A stretch of 20,715 nt of DNA from a virus, in IMG/VR virus record IMGVR_UViG_3300022890_000126, positions 1 to 20,715 of that record; one strand, 5' to 3'. This document shows, in pieces, positions 5,179-12,051 of the stretch (within the stretch, counting starts at the first letter, position 1; every line of letters starts with the position of its first letter). The position numbers were made by a program, and so were the translations under genes. The notes below the pieces were generated by a model that worked only from the letters and a program-made list of their open reading frames with translations, was not told the origin of the DNA and did not search any database.

Positions 5179-5180
5179 GA

Positions 5181-5251
5181 GGGCCAATAGTATAGTGGGA
5201 ATATACTTCCCTTGCACGGAAGAGCCACGAGTTCGATTCTCGTTTGGTCCA
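5181..5251 (+). tRNA. tRNA-Ala (anticodon UGC)
   Basis: A full cloverleaf can be drawn. The acceptor stem is GGGCCAA/TTGGTCC with discriminator A. The D stem is GTAT/ATAT with a seven-base loop. The anticodon stem is CTTCC/GGAAG with loop CTTGCAC, placing TGC at 5213-5215. The variable loop has four bases. The T stem is ACGAG/CTCGT with loop TTCGATT. The third acceptor pair is G-U, the universal alanine identity element, which supports Ala. CCA is not encoded. The next start codon lies only three bases downstream (TAA then ATG at 5255). It may supply an alanine codon reader for the virus. Confidence 0.93.
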
Positions 5252-5254
5252 TAA

Positions 5255-5554
5255 ATGAATGAAAGAGAAAGAGACGACTACAGAGTAAAATTATCATATG
5301 CATTACCAATAGTATTAGCTAACGAAGATAGATTTAGTGGTTTCTCAAATGAAATAGCCATATATAAGAATAGATTTTGTGTAGTTGAAGGAAGAATAAT
5401 TCCAGATGATTTTATTACTAGATTAATTTCTGCATATGTAGATAAACAACAAGCACAAGCCGAGAAATTAAGAGAAGAATCAAAAGAGTTTACAAGAAAA
5501 AGAAAAGCTAATTTAGAATTAATGGCCGAAGAGGAAAAACATCATGGTAAATAA
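5255..5554 (+). CDS. Unknown protein directly behind the tRNA (99 aa)
   Basis: A 99-residue protein with a mixed N-terminal part (SYALPIVLANEDRFSGFSNE) and a long charged helix at the C terminus. Its ATG is three bases after the tRNA 3' end, so there is no room for a ribosome binding site except inside the tRNA. No other in-frame ATG lies nearby. Cleavage of a joint transcript by tRNase Z would leave a leaderless mRNA starting at or next to this ATG. It overlaps the next gene by 11 bases, so it starts the packaging operon. The function is unknown. Confidence 0.7.
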   Translation: MNERERDDYRVKLSYALPIVLANEDRFSGFSNEIAIYKNRFCVVEGRIIPDDFITRLISAYVDKQQAQAEKLREESKEFTRKRKANLELMAEEEKHHGK

Positions 5555-6110
5555 AAAGGAAGAGAGTAAAGGATTAAGACCATCTGAAATGGACGAATTA
5601 CTAGAACTTAATGTAACTGACGAGATTATAGATAAAGTAAAAGATAATATTGGAAAGACGGTAGATGATAAATTAAACGAATCAATCTCATCAGAAAGAC
5701 TTCGTAGAATAATAAGGAATAATCCTAAAATACAAGAAGCTCTTGCACAAGATATGACCCCTAAACAAATTATGAATGTTATTAATACAGAAATAACAGA
5801 CACTGATATACATACACTTACTGAAGAGGATATATCAATTAATACAAACAAATTAATGAATATGATAATGGGATATTTAGATAATCCAGATTTGGATGAT
5901 GATAAGAAGATTAAAGTTGCTGAAAGATTTATAGGAAAGTTAGCTGACTTAAAGAAATCATTCTATCCAGCTACTCAAAGAAATCTTAATGTTAATGTTG
6001 AAGTGTTTAAAGATAAAATAAATACTTGGCGTCAAGAAAGAGAGAAAATGTATATGTTAGTAGGCGCTGATAATAATGACAAACAAATCGAACTTAAAAA
6101 GGAAGAGTGA
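5544..6110 (+). CDS. Helical protein upstream of terminase, candidate small terminase
   Basis: A 188-residue, highly charged, mostly helical protein. Position directly before the terminase ATPase, size and helix-rich composition fit a small terminase subunit, which binds the packaging site on viral DNA and stimulates the motor. A helix-turn-helix signature is not obvious. The stretch ERLRRIIRNNPKIQEALAQD could be one DNA-binding helix pair. The gene overlaps its upstream neighbour by 11 bases and the terminase ATPase by 35. An alternative role as scaffold or unknown packaging factor remains open. Confidence 0.55.
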   Translation: MVNKKEESKGLRPSEMDELLELNVTDEIIDKVKDNIGKTVDDKLNESISSERLRRIIRNNPKIQEALAQDMTPKQIMNVINTEITDTDIHTLTEEDISINTNKLMNMIMGYLDNPDLDDDKKIKVAERFIGKLADLKKSFYPATQRNLNVNVEVFKDKINTWRQEREKMYMLVGADNNDKQIELKKEE

Positions 6111-6846
6111 GATTGTAGACTTTTGTCAATGTTGGTTTAATTTTACTCCTTATCCTTATCAAGAGAAATTTCTTAATGCTTGTATGACTAATAAACGAGT
6201 TACAGGATTATGGTGTAGACAGAGCGGTAAGTCATTTAACCTATCTGCATATTTAACTTTTAGAGCAATTACAGAATGTATAACTATTGTTATTGCATCA
6301 CCAACACAGAATCAGTCTGATGAATTATATGAGAAGATAAGAGAGTTTGTTGTTGGTAATCCATTATTACATGACCTTATAATAAAGGATACTGCTAGAG
6401 AACTTAAACTTGCAACTGGTAGTAGAATATTAAGTTTACCGGAAGGTAATGAGGGTAGAAGTATGAGAGGATATACAGCCGACATTGTAGTATTAGAGGA
6501 AGCTGGTGTTATTGGGGATAAGGTTGTTAGTCAAGTAGTTATTCCAATGATTGCATCAAAGCCAAATGGTCAAGTAATTAAAATAGGTACACCATTAGGG
6601 AAGAATCATTTTTATAGGAGTTGTTATGATAAAGAATCCGAGTATGTATTAGTTAAGGTGGATTGGAGAGAGGTTGTTGAGGTTGGACAATATAGTAAAG
6701 AGTTTATTAAAGAACAGAAACGTGATTTGTTAGATATAGAATTTAGACAGGAGTATGAAGCCGAGTTTGTTGAGGATGAGAATGCTTTCTTTGAATATAG
6801 TTTAGTTAAGCAATCACAGGAGGGCTATCAGTACCTTATAATATGA
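6076..6846 (+). CDS. terL: Terminase large subunit, ATPase half (split gene)
   Basis: A 256-residue protein with the ATPase domain of the DNA packaging motor only. The Walker A motif is C47RQSGKS53, the variant form usual for terminases. Walker B is IVVLEEAG at 137-144, with catalytic glutamate 141 or 142. The coupling motif is IGTPLG around 170-175. An adenine-binding Y-Q motif (PYPYQEKF) precedes Walker A. The frame ends at residue 256 in the usual linker before the nuclease domain, and the nuclease is a separate gene that starts in an ATGA overlap. The two products presumably assemble at the portal. Alternatively a -1 frameshift could join them, since the -1 frame is open from 6810. Confidence 0.9.
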   Translation: MTNKSNLKRKSEIVDFCQCWFNFTPYPYQEKFLNACMTNKRVTGLWCRQSGKSFNLSAYLTFRAITECITIVIASPTQNQSDELYEKIREFVVGNPLLHDLIIKDTARELKLATGSRILSLPEGNEGRSMRGYTADIVVLEEAGVIGDKVVSQVVIPMIASKPNGQVIKIGTPLGKNHFYRSCYDKESEYVLVKVDWREVVEVGQYSKEFIKEQKRDLLDIEFRQEYEAEFVEDENAFFEYSLVKQSQEGYQYLII

Positions 6847-7439
6847 TACAATTTAATTACCATCCAGATAAAATTCCAAAAGCAATTTATACTCTTGGAA
6901 TTGACCCCGCCACGAGTGGAAATGATGAAGCCGGATTTGTAATACTCCAAAAGAAGATGACAGGAGACGGGCAAATAAAAGTTGTTTATACTCATACCAT
7001 TGATAAGTGTAATACTATTGAACTAACTCAGTTTGCTTTATATCTACACTCTAAATTTAACTTTGATAAGATATATCCTGACGTTACCGGACTGGGTGAG
7101 GGTGTTGGTGATATGTTAGTTGAAGAATTAGGTAATATAGTAGAGCCAATTAAGTTTACACAAGAAAGTAAAACAGAAATGTTTGAAAATTTAAGACTTC
7201 TTATGCAAGAGAAGAAATTAATTTATTCTGATTTAGATAGGAAGCTTATAAAACAATTATTATCAATCAAATTTGAATTTACAGGACAAAGGAGTTCAAG
7301 AATAGAAAATGTTCAAAAGAAAAGGATATTTCATGATTCAAGAGAGCATGATGACTTGGTTTGTGCCCTTGCATTATCTGCTTTATTCTTTAGTAGAAGG
7401 GAAATGCCTACTGCCAGAGGGTATACAATAGGAAGATAG
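6843..7439 (+). CDS. terL: Terminase large subunit, nuclease half (split gene)
   Basis: A 198-residue protein with the RNase H-like nuclease domain that cuts concatemeric viral DNA during packaging. The three acidic clusters are D21 in TLGIDPATSG, D80 in IYPDVTGLGEG and D170-D171 in EHDDLVCALAL. It starts at an ATG overlapping the ATPase stop (ATGA). The nearest purine-rich site, AGGAGGG, is about 19 bases upstream, longer than normal spacing, so reinitiation after the stop is more likely than fresh initiation. Together with the preceding gene it equals one ordinary large terminase of about 450 residues. Confidence 0.9.
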   Translation: MIQFNYHPDKIPKAIYTLGIDPATSGNDEAGFVILQKKMTGDGQIKVVYTHTIDKCNTIELTQFALYLHSKFNFDKIYPDVTGLGEGVGDMLVEELGNIVEPIKFTQESKTEMFENLRLLMQEKKLIYSDLDRKLIKQLLSIKFEFTGQRSSRIENVQKKRIFHDSREHDDLVCALALSALFFSRREMPTARGYTIGR

Positions 7440-7472
7440 ATAATATAATATTTATTATTACCTTTTTAAATA
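7440..7472 (+). promoter_or_regulatory. Late-type promoter of the portal gene
   Basis: The 19-bp element ATAATATAATATTTATTAT at 7440-7458 begins one base after the terminase stop. It is followed nine bases later by the AAATA of the TATA box TTTAAATA (7465-7472). The portal ATG at 7499 is about 30 bp from the box centre, giving a leader of a few bases with no ribosome binding site. The same element at identical spacing precedes 10408 and 16271. Confidence 0.7.
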
Positions 7473-7498
7473 AACAACCATAATTTATAATATATAAA

Positions 7499-9451
7499 AT
7501 GAAGTTCTCTAACCCCTTCAAACAATCCCCACAGATTAAAGAGTCAGTTTTTGTTTTTGAGCAAAGTACTGAAGGTAATGATATATCTTTTAAAAGTTCA
7601 TCTACTTCTCAGTTAGACGAAAAATATAAAACTAATATTACTAAAAAATTAGGTGATGTTCATCCATTCGACTTTGCAGAGATGGCATTGATAAATGATA
7701 ATTTTGGTGTCGTGTCTGCAATTACTGATAAGATTATAGATTTTGTTATTGGTCCAGGAATCTTTATAGAGTGTGAAGATGCGGCTGGTAAAAAGATATT
7801 AAATGATTGGATTGAGGATACAGATTTAACCACTACTCTTAAACCATGGCTTAGAGAAGCAATAGTAAAAGGTAATGGATTTATGGAAGTTGCAGGAGTT
7901 AATAAAGAGAATGTTGGAATACGATTAAAGAATATAAATGCAAATACTATGTATGTCAAGCGAAATGATAAAGGTAAAATAAAAGAATATAATCAATACC
8001 TTGGAAATAAATCTTCAATAAGAGAGGATGATATTATAACATTTACACCCGACGAAATAATGCACTATCCACTGAATAAAGGTGCAGATTGCTCTTATGG
8101 GCTTGGAAGAATATTTCCAGCTAAACAAATTATTATGAATTTTTTAAGTACTCAAAAATCTTTACATAGATTAGTAAAAAGAAAGAGTTCTAATCCAGTT
8201 CATGTTAAAATGGGTGATATTGCTACTAAAGACTACCCAAAACAAGCGGATATTGATGCCTTTAGTAAGTCTTTACAATTTATGGATGATAGAACTGAGT
8301 GGGTAACTGGTCCAAATATAGATATAAAAGGAGTTGATTTTGGTAATTTCGGAGATAAATTTGATACTGTTTTAGACAATGACTATCAATTATTATCAAC
8401 AGCATTCCAAGTTCCAGAAGTATTATTAGGAAAAGGCTCTGTACCTGAAGGATTAGCAGAAGTTCAGATGGATGGATTTGAAAGAATGATTAAATCTTTA
8501 CAGGATGATATTGATACCTTATTAGAAACAAAAGTATTAATACAAGTTTTAAAGAAAAATAAAAAAGATGTTAAATTTAATATTAAATGGGGGGAACAAA
8601 GCTTTGATAACAAATTAGAACTCATAACTAAGTTATCAGAGATGATTAAGAATCCATTATTAAGTAATGTATTAAGACTTGAATTGGAAAAACAAATGTC
8701 AGGTATTATGGGGCTAGAGATTGAGAAACAATTAGAAGATGAAGCAAAAATGAAAGAGGAAATGCAGAAAGCAGAAAGAGAAAGAGAGGAAGCCGAGCCT
8801 TTACCAAAAGTTCCAGGACAAGATTCTAGGGAATCAGTTAAGGGTGCATATAAAGAGTTAGTTGTAGGTAATACTTGTAATCATTGTAATACAAATAATA
8901 TAAAAGAGGGTGCGGATATAACAATTAAAGAGTGGGTTGATTTTAATCTTGATGATTTAGAGGAAAATATTGTTTCGGTAATTGCTAGAGATGAATTTAA
9001 ACAATTAAGAGCCATTACACAAACTGAAATTGCTGCAGGTTATTTAAATAAGCGAGATATTGAGAAATTAAGAGAAGTAATGTCAGAAGGCTTTTCAAAG
9101 AACTTATCAATTAAGCAAATTGAAAAGAAATTAACTGAAGATGTAAAGATAAGAGATTTATATGCTCATACTAAAACATCCGTTGATAAAGAAAAAATAA
9201 TAATAGGGAAAAAAGCTAGAACAAGTGCTATTGCTAGAACAGAAACTGTTAGATTAGCAAATATTGGAGCATTGGATAGTTATAAAAATAAACAAGTAGA
9301 AAATGTACGAGTTGTTGCCGCTCTTTCAGATAGAACATGTGCAATATGTGAAGCAGAGAATGGAAATATATATCCAATTGATGAGGCTTATGGAATAATT
9401 CCTTTTCATGTAAATTGTAGGTGTACTACATCTCCGGTGGTGGCATTATAA
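7499..9451 (+). CDS. Portal protein fused to a MuF-like minor head domain
   Basis: A 650-residue fusion. Residues about 50-420 have portal features: the EMALINDNFGVVSAITDKI helix, a wing region, and the segment LLSTAFQVPEVLLGKGS typical of the portal clip/stem core. The portal dodecamer sits at one capsid vertex and conducts DNA. After an acidic linker and a CNHC pair near residues 460-463, a MuF domain occupies about residues 560-650. It has the ARTETVRLAN helix and the terminal metal-binding-like block RTCAICEAENG ... HVNCRC. MuF proteins are minor head proteins, usually a separate gene after the portal. Fusion fixes a 1:1 ratio. It is transcribed from its own late promoter with a near-leaderless start. 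Confidence 0.88.
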   Translation: MKFSNPFKQSPQIKESVFVFEQSTEGNDISFKSSSTSQLDEKYKTNITKKLGDVHPFDFAEMALINDNFGVVSAITDKIIDFVIGPGIFIECEDAAGKKILNDWIEDTDLTTTLKPWLREAIVKGNGFMEVAGVNKENVGIRLKNINANTMYVKRNDKGKIKEYNQYLGNKSSIREDDIITFTPDEIMHYPLNKGADCSYGLGRIFPAKQIIMNFLSTQKSLHRLVKRKSSNPVHVKMGDIATKDYPKQADIDAFSKSLQFMDDRTEWVTGPNIDIKGVDFGNFGDKFDTVLDNDYQLLSTAFQVPEVLLGKGSVPEGLAEVQMDGFERMIKSLQDDIDTLLETKVLIQVLKKNKKDVKFNIKWGEQSFDNKLELITKLSEMIKNPLLSNVLRLELEKQMSGIMGLEIEKQLEDEAKMKEEMQKAEREREEAEPLPKVPGQDSRESVKGAYKELVVGNTCNHCNTNNIKEGADITIKEWVDFNLDDLEENIVSVIARDEFKQLRAITQTEIAAGYLNKRDIEKLREVMSEGFSKNLSIKQIEKKLTEDVKIRDLYAHTKTSVDKEKIIIGKKARTSAIARTETVRLANIGALDSYKNKQVENVRVVAALSDRTCAICEAENGNIYPIDEAYGIIPFHVNCRCTTSPVVAL

Positions 9452-9594
9452 TGGGAGAAAGACCGGAATGTCAGAATGAAGGATGCGTAGAAGGTGCATT
9501 AGTTCAAGCATATGGAAAACTTATGTGTGGTACATGCTTTATGAAAATTCAAAATAAAATAAATAATTCTGCATTAGAATTATTAAAGGATTAA
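9451..9594 (+). CDS. Cys-rich zinc mini-protein (47 aa)
   Basis: A 47-residue frame starting in a TAATG overlap with the portal stop. It carries C-x4-C (residues 7 and 12) and CGTC (residues 26-29), a treble-clef-like zinc pattern, followed by a short helix. The next ATG begins one base after its stop. Cysteine spacing and tight packing in the head operon support it as a gene. The function is unknown; a virion or assembly adaptor is possible. Confidence 0.7.
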   Translation: MGERPECQNEGCVEGALVQAYGKLMCGTCFMKIQNKINNSALELLKD

Positions 9595-9595
9595 T

Positions 9596-10051
9596 ATGGA
9601 AGAGTTTAATAAAATTGATGATGTAGAAGTTCAAGATATAGCAAATAAAGCTGAACTTATTGAAGAGCGTGTTACTTCTAAAACAAGTATAACTTCAAGT
9701 TATAAAGAAATAGAAATTAGTTTAAACACACTTACCTCTGGAGAAGCAGAATTTATTTCACCTAAAATTAGTGGAATGCTTGAATGTGTTATAATACAAA
9801 GAGTAGATACTACTATTGTTGACCCACTACAAATAAAAGTTGGAATGGTTAACGAGGGTATTGAAATTTTAGATATTCCACAATTTATAAAAACAAAATA
9901 CTTACCAGTTAGAATAGAAACTGTATATAAAACAGCTAAAGGTGTTTCAGAATATAATGTCGCACGTTATTGTATGAATGGACCATTATACTTTTACATT
10001 AATGGAGCAAAAGAAAGTTCTGTTAAGTTTATAGTGAGATATAAGAAATGA
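9596..10051 (+). CDS. Unknown beta-rich head-region protein (151 aa)
   Basis: A 151-residue protein. After a helical first 30 residues it is rich in beta-strand patterns with alternating hydrophobics (YKEIEISLNTL, ECVIIQRVDTTIV, LYFYINGA, VKFIVRYKK). Placement between portal and protease genes suggests a minor virion or vertex protein. The start is one base behind the preceding stop, and its stop overlaps the next ATG (ATGA). No family is recognised. Confidence 0.65.
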   Translation: MEEFNKIDDVEVQDIANKAELIEERVTSKTSITSSYKEIEISLNTLTSGEAEFISPKISGMLECVIIQRVDTTIVDPLQIKVGMVNEGIEILDIPQFIKTKYLPVRIETVYKTAKGVSEYNVARYCMNGPLYFYINGAKESSVKFIVRYKK

Positions 10052-10356
10052 TAATCAGGTGTCCTCATTGTGGTCAAGAACATATTGTTAGTAATCAAAC
10101 TACCGACTTTGTTTGTACTTGTAAAACAGGAGAAGAATCGTTAGACAATGAAAGTGTGGTTGTTACTGGTAATTGGGAGGATTATACAGGAAGTGGAACA
10201 GTAAAAACTCCATTGCAAGCAGGACAGGCAAATATATTACAGGATAGCTTAGAATCAATACAAGCAAGATTACATTTAGGAGAAAAAAATATAATGGGAG
10301 ACAATAAATCAACTAATAGACTGCGACAACGTGAGGAATACTTTGAGATTAAATAA
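10048..10356 (+). CDS. Zinc ribbon protein of the head operon (102 aa)
   Basis: A 102-residue protein with an N-terminal zinc ribbon, CPHC at residues 5-8 and CTC at about 23-25. A linker follows, then a C-terminal helix (LQAGQANILQDSLESIQARL). It is the last gene of the portal transcription unit. Its stop codon lies inside the next late promoter element. The role in head assembly is unknown. It may be an assembly factor rather than a virion component. Confidence 0.7.
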   Translation: MIIRCPHCGQEHIVSNQTTDFVCTCKTGEESLDNESVVVTGNWEDYTGSGTVKTPLQAGQANILQDSLESIQARLHLGEKNIMGDNKSTNRLRQREEYFEIK

Positions 10357-10385
10357 TATAATATTTATTATTATGTTTATAAATA
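10353..10385 (+). promoter_or_regulatory. Late-type promoter of the protease/capsid operon
   Basis: The element ATAATATAATATTTATTAT at 10353-10371 is base-identical to those at 7440 and 16173. It is followed nine bases later by the AAATA of the TATA box TTTATAAATA (10376-10385). The first ATG is at 10408. Here the element overlaps the stop codon of the preceding gene. Its arms (AATAATA/TATTATT) form a 7-bp inverted repeat. Confidence 0.7.
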
Positions 10386-10407
10386 AACTCTAATTAAAAT
10401 CTATATA

Positions 10408-10536
10408 ATGGAAACAAAAATACAAAAAAATAAACTTGATGAAGACGGCAATATAATTATAGCCGAAAATGTTAAAGTTATTTTTAATGCAGAAATACAA
10501 CCATTGAGTTCTATTGAGTTTAAAGACAATGAGTAA
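10408..10536 (+). CDS. Small first gene of the capsid operon (42 aa)
   Basis: A 42-residue frame beginning METKIQKNKL, acidic, with a beta-like segment IIIAENVKVIF. Its ATG is about 28 bases from the TATA box centre, so it is read from a leaderless or near-leaderless mRNA. Its stop overlaps the protease start by eight bases (ATGAGTAA). Position and coupling support it as a gene. It may serve mainly to deliver ribosomes to the protease start. No family is recognised. Confidence 0.6.
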   Translation: METKIQKNKLDEDGNIIIAENVKVIFNAEIQPLSSIEFKDNE

Positions 10537-11581
10537 AAAAATTAATGTAAATGGTATTGCAATAAGAGAAGGTGTAAGTTTAAATGGAGTTTTATATTCT
10601 AAGGAAGAGCTTTCAAAATTTGCAAATACACTTACTGACAAACCAATTCTTAAAGACCATAAAAGTGAAGTTGATTCAACTGTTGGTTTAGTTACTACTT
10701 CTGAAACGTTAGATAACGGGTCTTCTGTAAGTTATTCTGGCTGGGTAAAAGAGGATGTTACTAAAGTCGTAGAGAAAATAGAAGATGGAAGAATTAAGGA
10801 AGTATCTATTGGAGCAATTGTTGGTAGATTAGTAAAAGAAAGCGAAGATAGTGATGTTATGATAGCAAAAGATATTCATGCAATGGAATTAAGTTTAACC
10901 CCAACTCCTGGAGTAAAAGGTACTTCTATTGCTCAATCATTTAAGATTGATGAATCAACAGGAAAACAAATACAAAAAAATACTATAATTGAAGCATTTA
11001 AATCAGTAGATGCAGAAATAGAAGAAGATATTTTAGACATTACACAAGAGGATTCTAAAAAAGAAGAATCCAAATCACAATCATCTGAATATTCAGATAA
11101 GGAATTAAATTATAGGAGGTTAAAAAATATGACAGAAGGAAAAGAAAACGTTGCTGAATCTAATGTAACTCAAGAAGAATTCGATGCACTTAAAACAGAA
11201 TTTAAGACTTTGAAAGAGGAACGATTCAACGAACTAGCCAGCAAATACTCAAAGTTATGTGAGAAGCTAAAAATTACTGAAAAGAAAGGATTAGCATTTG
11301 ACGCACTAAAGGTTATTACTGAATCACTAGAAGAAGTTGATGAACAACCAGCTGAAGAGGTTAAAGAGGAAGAAGTTGCTGAGGAAGCTGAAGAAGTTTC
11401 GAAAGAGGCAGAAGCAGAAGAACCAGAAGCTGAAGAGGAATCAAAAGAAGCAGAGGAATCAGAAGATAACGAACCCGACACGAAGTCTGAAGTTGCTGTT
11501 GAGGATGCAGAAGAGTCACTTGACTCTAAGTACACAATAGAATCAGCAGATAAGGTAGGAATGTCATTCTACAAGAAATAA
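10529..11581 (+). CDS. Prohead protease fused to capsid scaffold
   Basis: A 350-residue protein. Residues about 1-140 are a prohead serine protease of the HK97-type herpesvirus-protease fold, with H44 in LKDHKSEVD, S93 in KEVSIGAI and the conserved AMELSLTPTPGV block. It cleaves scaffold and capsid N termini during maturation. Residues about 200-350 are a scaffold domain: a helical segment, a long glutamate/alanine-rich stretch, and a conserved-looking C-terminal tail. A strong ribosome binding site and in-frame ATG at 11129 lie between the domains, as in lambda C/Nu3. An alternative TTG at 10514 is less likely than the ATG at 10529, which overlaps the preceding stop. Confidence 0.85.
   Translation: MSKKINVNGIAIREGVSLNGVLYSKEELSKFANTLTDKPILKDHKSEVDSTVGLVTTSETLDNGSSVSYSGWVKEDVTKVVEKIEDGRIKEVSIGAIVGRLVKESEDSDVMIAKDIHAMELSLTPTPGVKGTSIAQSFKIDESTGKQIQKNTIIEAFKSVDAEIEEDILDITQEDSKKEESKSQSSEYSDKELNYRRLKNMTEGKENVAESNVTQEEFDALKTEFKTLKEERFNELASKYSKLCEKLKITEKKGLAFDALKVITESLEEVDEQPAEEVKEEEVAEEAEEVSKEAEAEEPEAEEESKEAEESEDNEPDTKSEVAVEDAEESLDSKYTIESADKVGMSFYKK
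11129..11581 (+). CDS. Nested scaffold protein from an internal start
   Basis: The ATG at 11129 is exactly in frame with the protease gene. It lies nine bases behind TAGGAGGT, giving MTEGKENVAE onward, 150 residues. The product would be scaffold alone: helix, very acidic low-complexity middle, and C-terminal tail for capsid contact. The 20 bases before it, GGAATTAAATTATAGGAGGT, recur as the leader of the independent gene at 4676, which supports true initiation here. Two products, protease-scaffold and free scaffold, would be made in unequal amounts. Confidence 0.65.
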   Translation: MTEGKENVAESNVTQEEFDALKTEFKTLKEERFNELASKYSKLCEKLKITEKKGLAFDALKVITESLEEVDEQPAEEVKEEEVAEEAEEVSKEAEAEEPEAEEESKEAEESEDNEPDTKSEVAVEDAEESLDSKYTIESADKVGMSFYKK

Positions 11582-11582
11582 A

Positions 11583-12050
11583 ATGGCTACACAATTAAGT
11601 AACCCATTAGGTGCTATACAAGTCCTAGATTTCGGTGCTCCAAAAGTAATAACAGCATACGCAAGAGAAATCATCTCAGGCGGTGCTTTGGTTTATGCTA
11701 GTGGTGTCCCAGATGTAGTAAGTTCAGGTCTAAATACGTTTGTTTCAAGTGATGTAACAATTGCAGGTGGTGCAAGTGGTGCTCAATTCTTAGGAATGGC
11801 TCTACAAGATACTGCTTCAGGTGCAGCATGTTCAGTAGCTGTTGATGGTGTATTCATAGTAGGATGCGCTGGTTCAGTTTATTCAAGTCAACCAGTACTA
11901 ACAGGTGGTTCAAGTTTAGTGGCGAATTTAGGTTCGTTCATTGTAACATCTGATAAAGATAGTGCAGGTACAGCAGGAAAGAAAATTGGTCGTGCTCTAA
12001 CAGGTGCAATCGCAGGTGAATATGCTTTAGTCGGTTTTAATGCTTTTTAA
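11583..12050 (+). CDS. Capsid decoration protein
   Basis: A 155-residue, glycine/alanine/serine-rich, beta-rich protein immediately before the major capsid gene. The pattern (a hydrophobic G-x-A-x-V strand, QFLGMALQDTASGAACSVAVDGV, then KKIGRALTGA) fits the DUF2190-like capsid decoration family that binds at threefold sites and stabilises the shell. The size is ordinary for the family. The start is one base behind the scaffold stop without a clear ribosome binding site, so translation is coupled. Confidence 0.75.
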   Translation: MATQLSNPLGAIQVLDFGAPKVITAYAREIISGGALVYASGVPDVVSSGLNTFVSSDVTIAGGASGAQFLGMALQDTASGAACSVAVDGVFIVGCAGSVYSSQPVLTGGSSLVANLGSFIVTSDKDSAGTAGKKIGRALTGAIAGEYALVGFNAF

Positions 12051-12051
12051 A

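Noticed and set aside
5181-5251. tRNA as provirus attachment site
   Set aside because: No integrase gene or matching second copy of the tRNA 3' end was seen in the window, and the tRNA lies inside the late gene block.
7440-7498. Bacterial -10 box (TATAAT) before the portal gene
   Set aside because: TATAAT-like strings adjoin several ATGs, but at 10404 and 2881 they overlap or abut the start codon, which would put transcription start inside the gene. The TATA boxes about 30 bp upstream fit all sites better.
11170-11535. Leftward serine-rich open frame opposite the scaffold region
   Set aside because: It is the antisense of GAA/GCA-rich codons of the acidic scaffold domain. It has no ribosome binding site or promoter.
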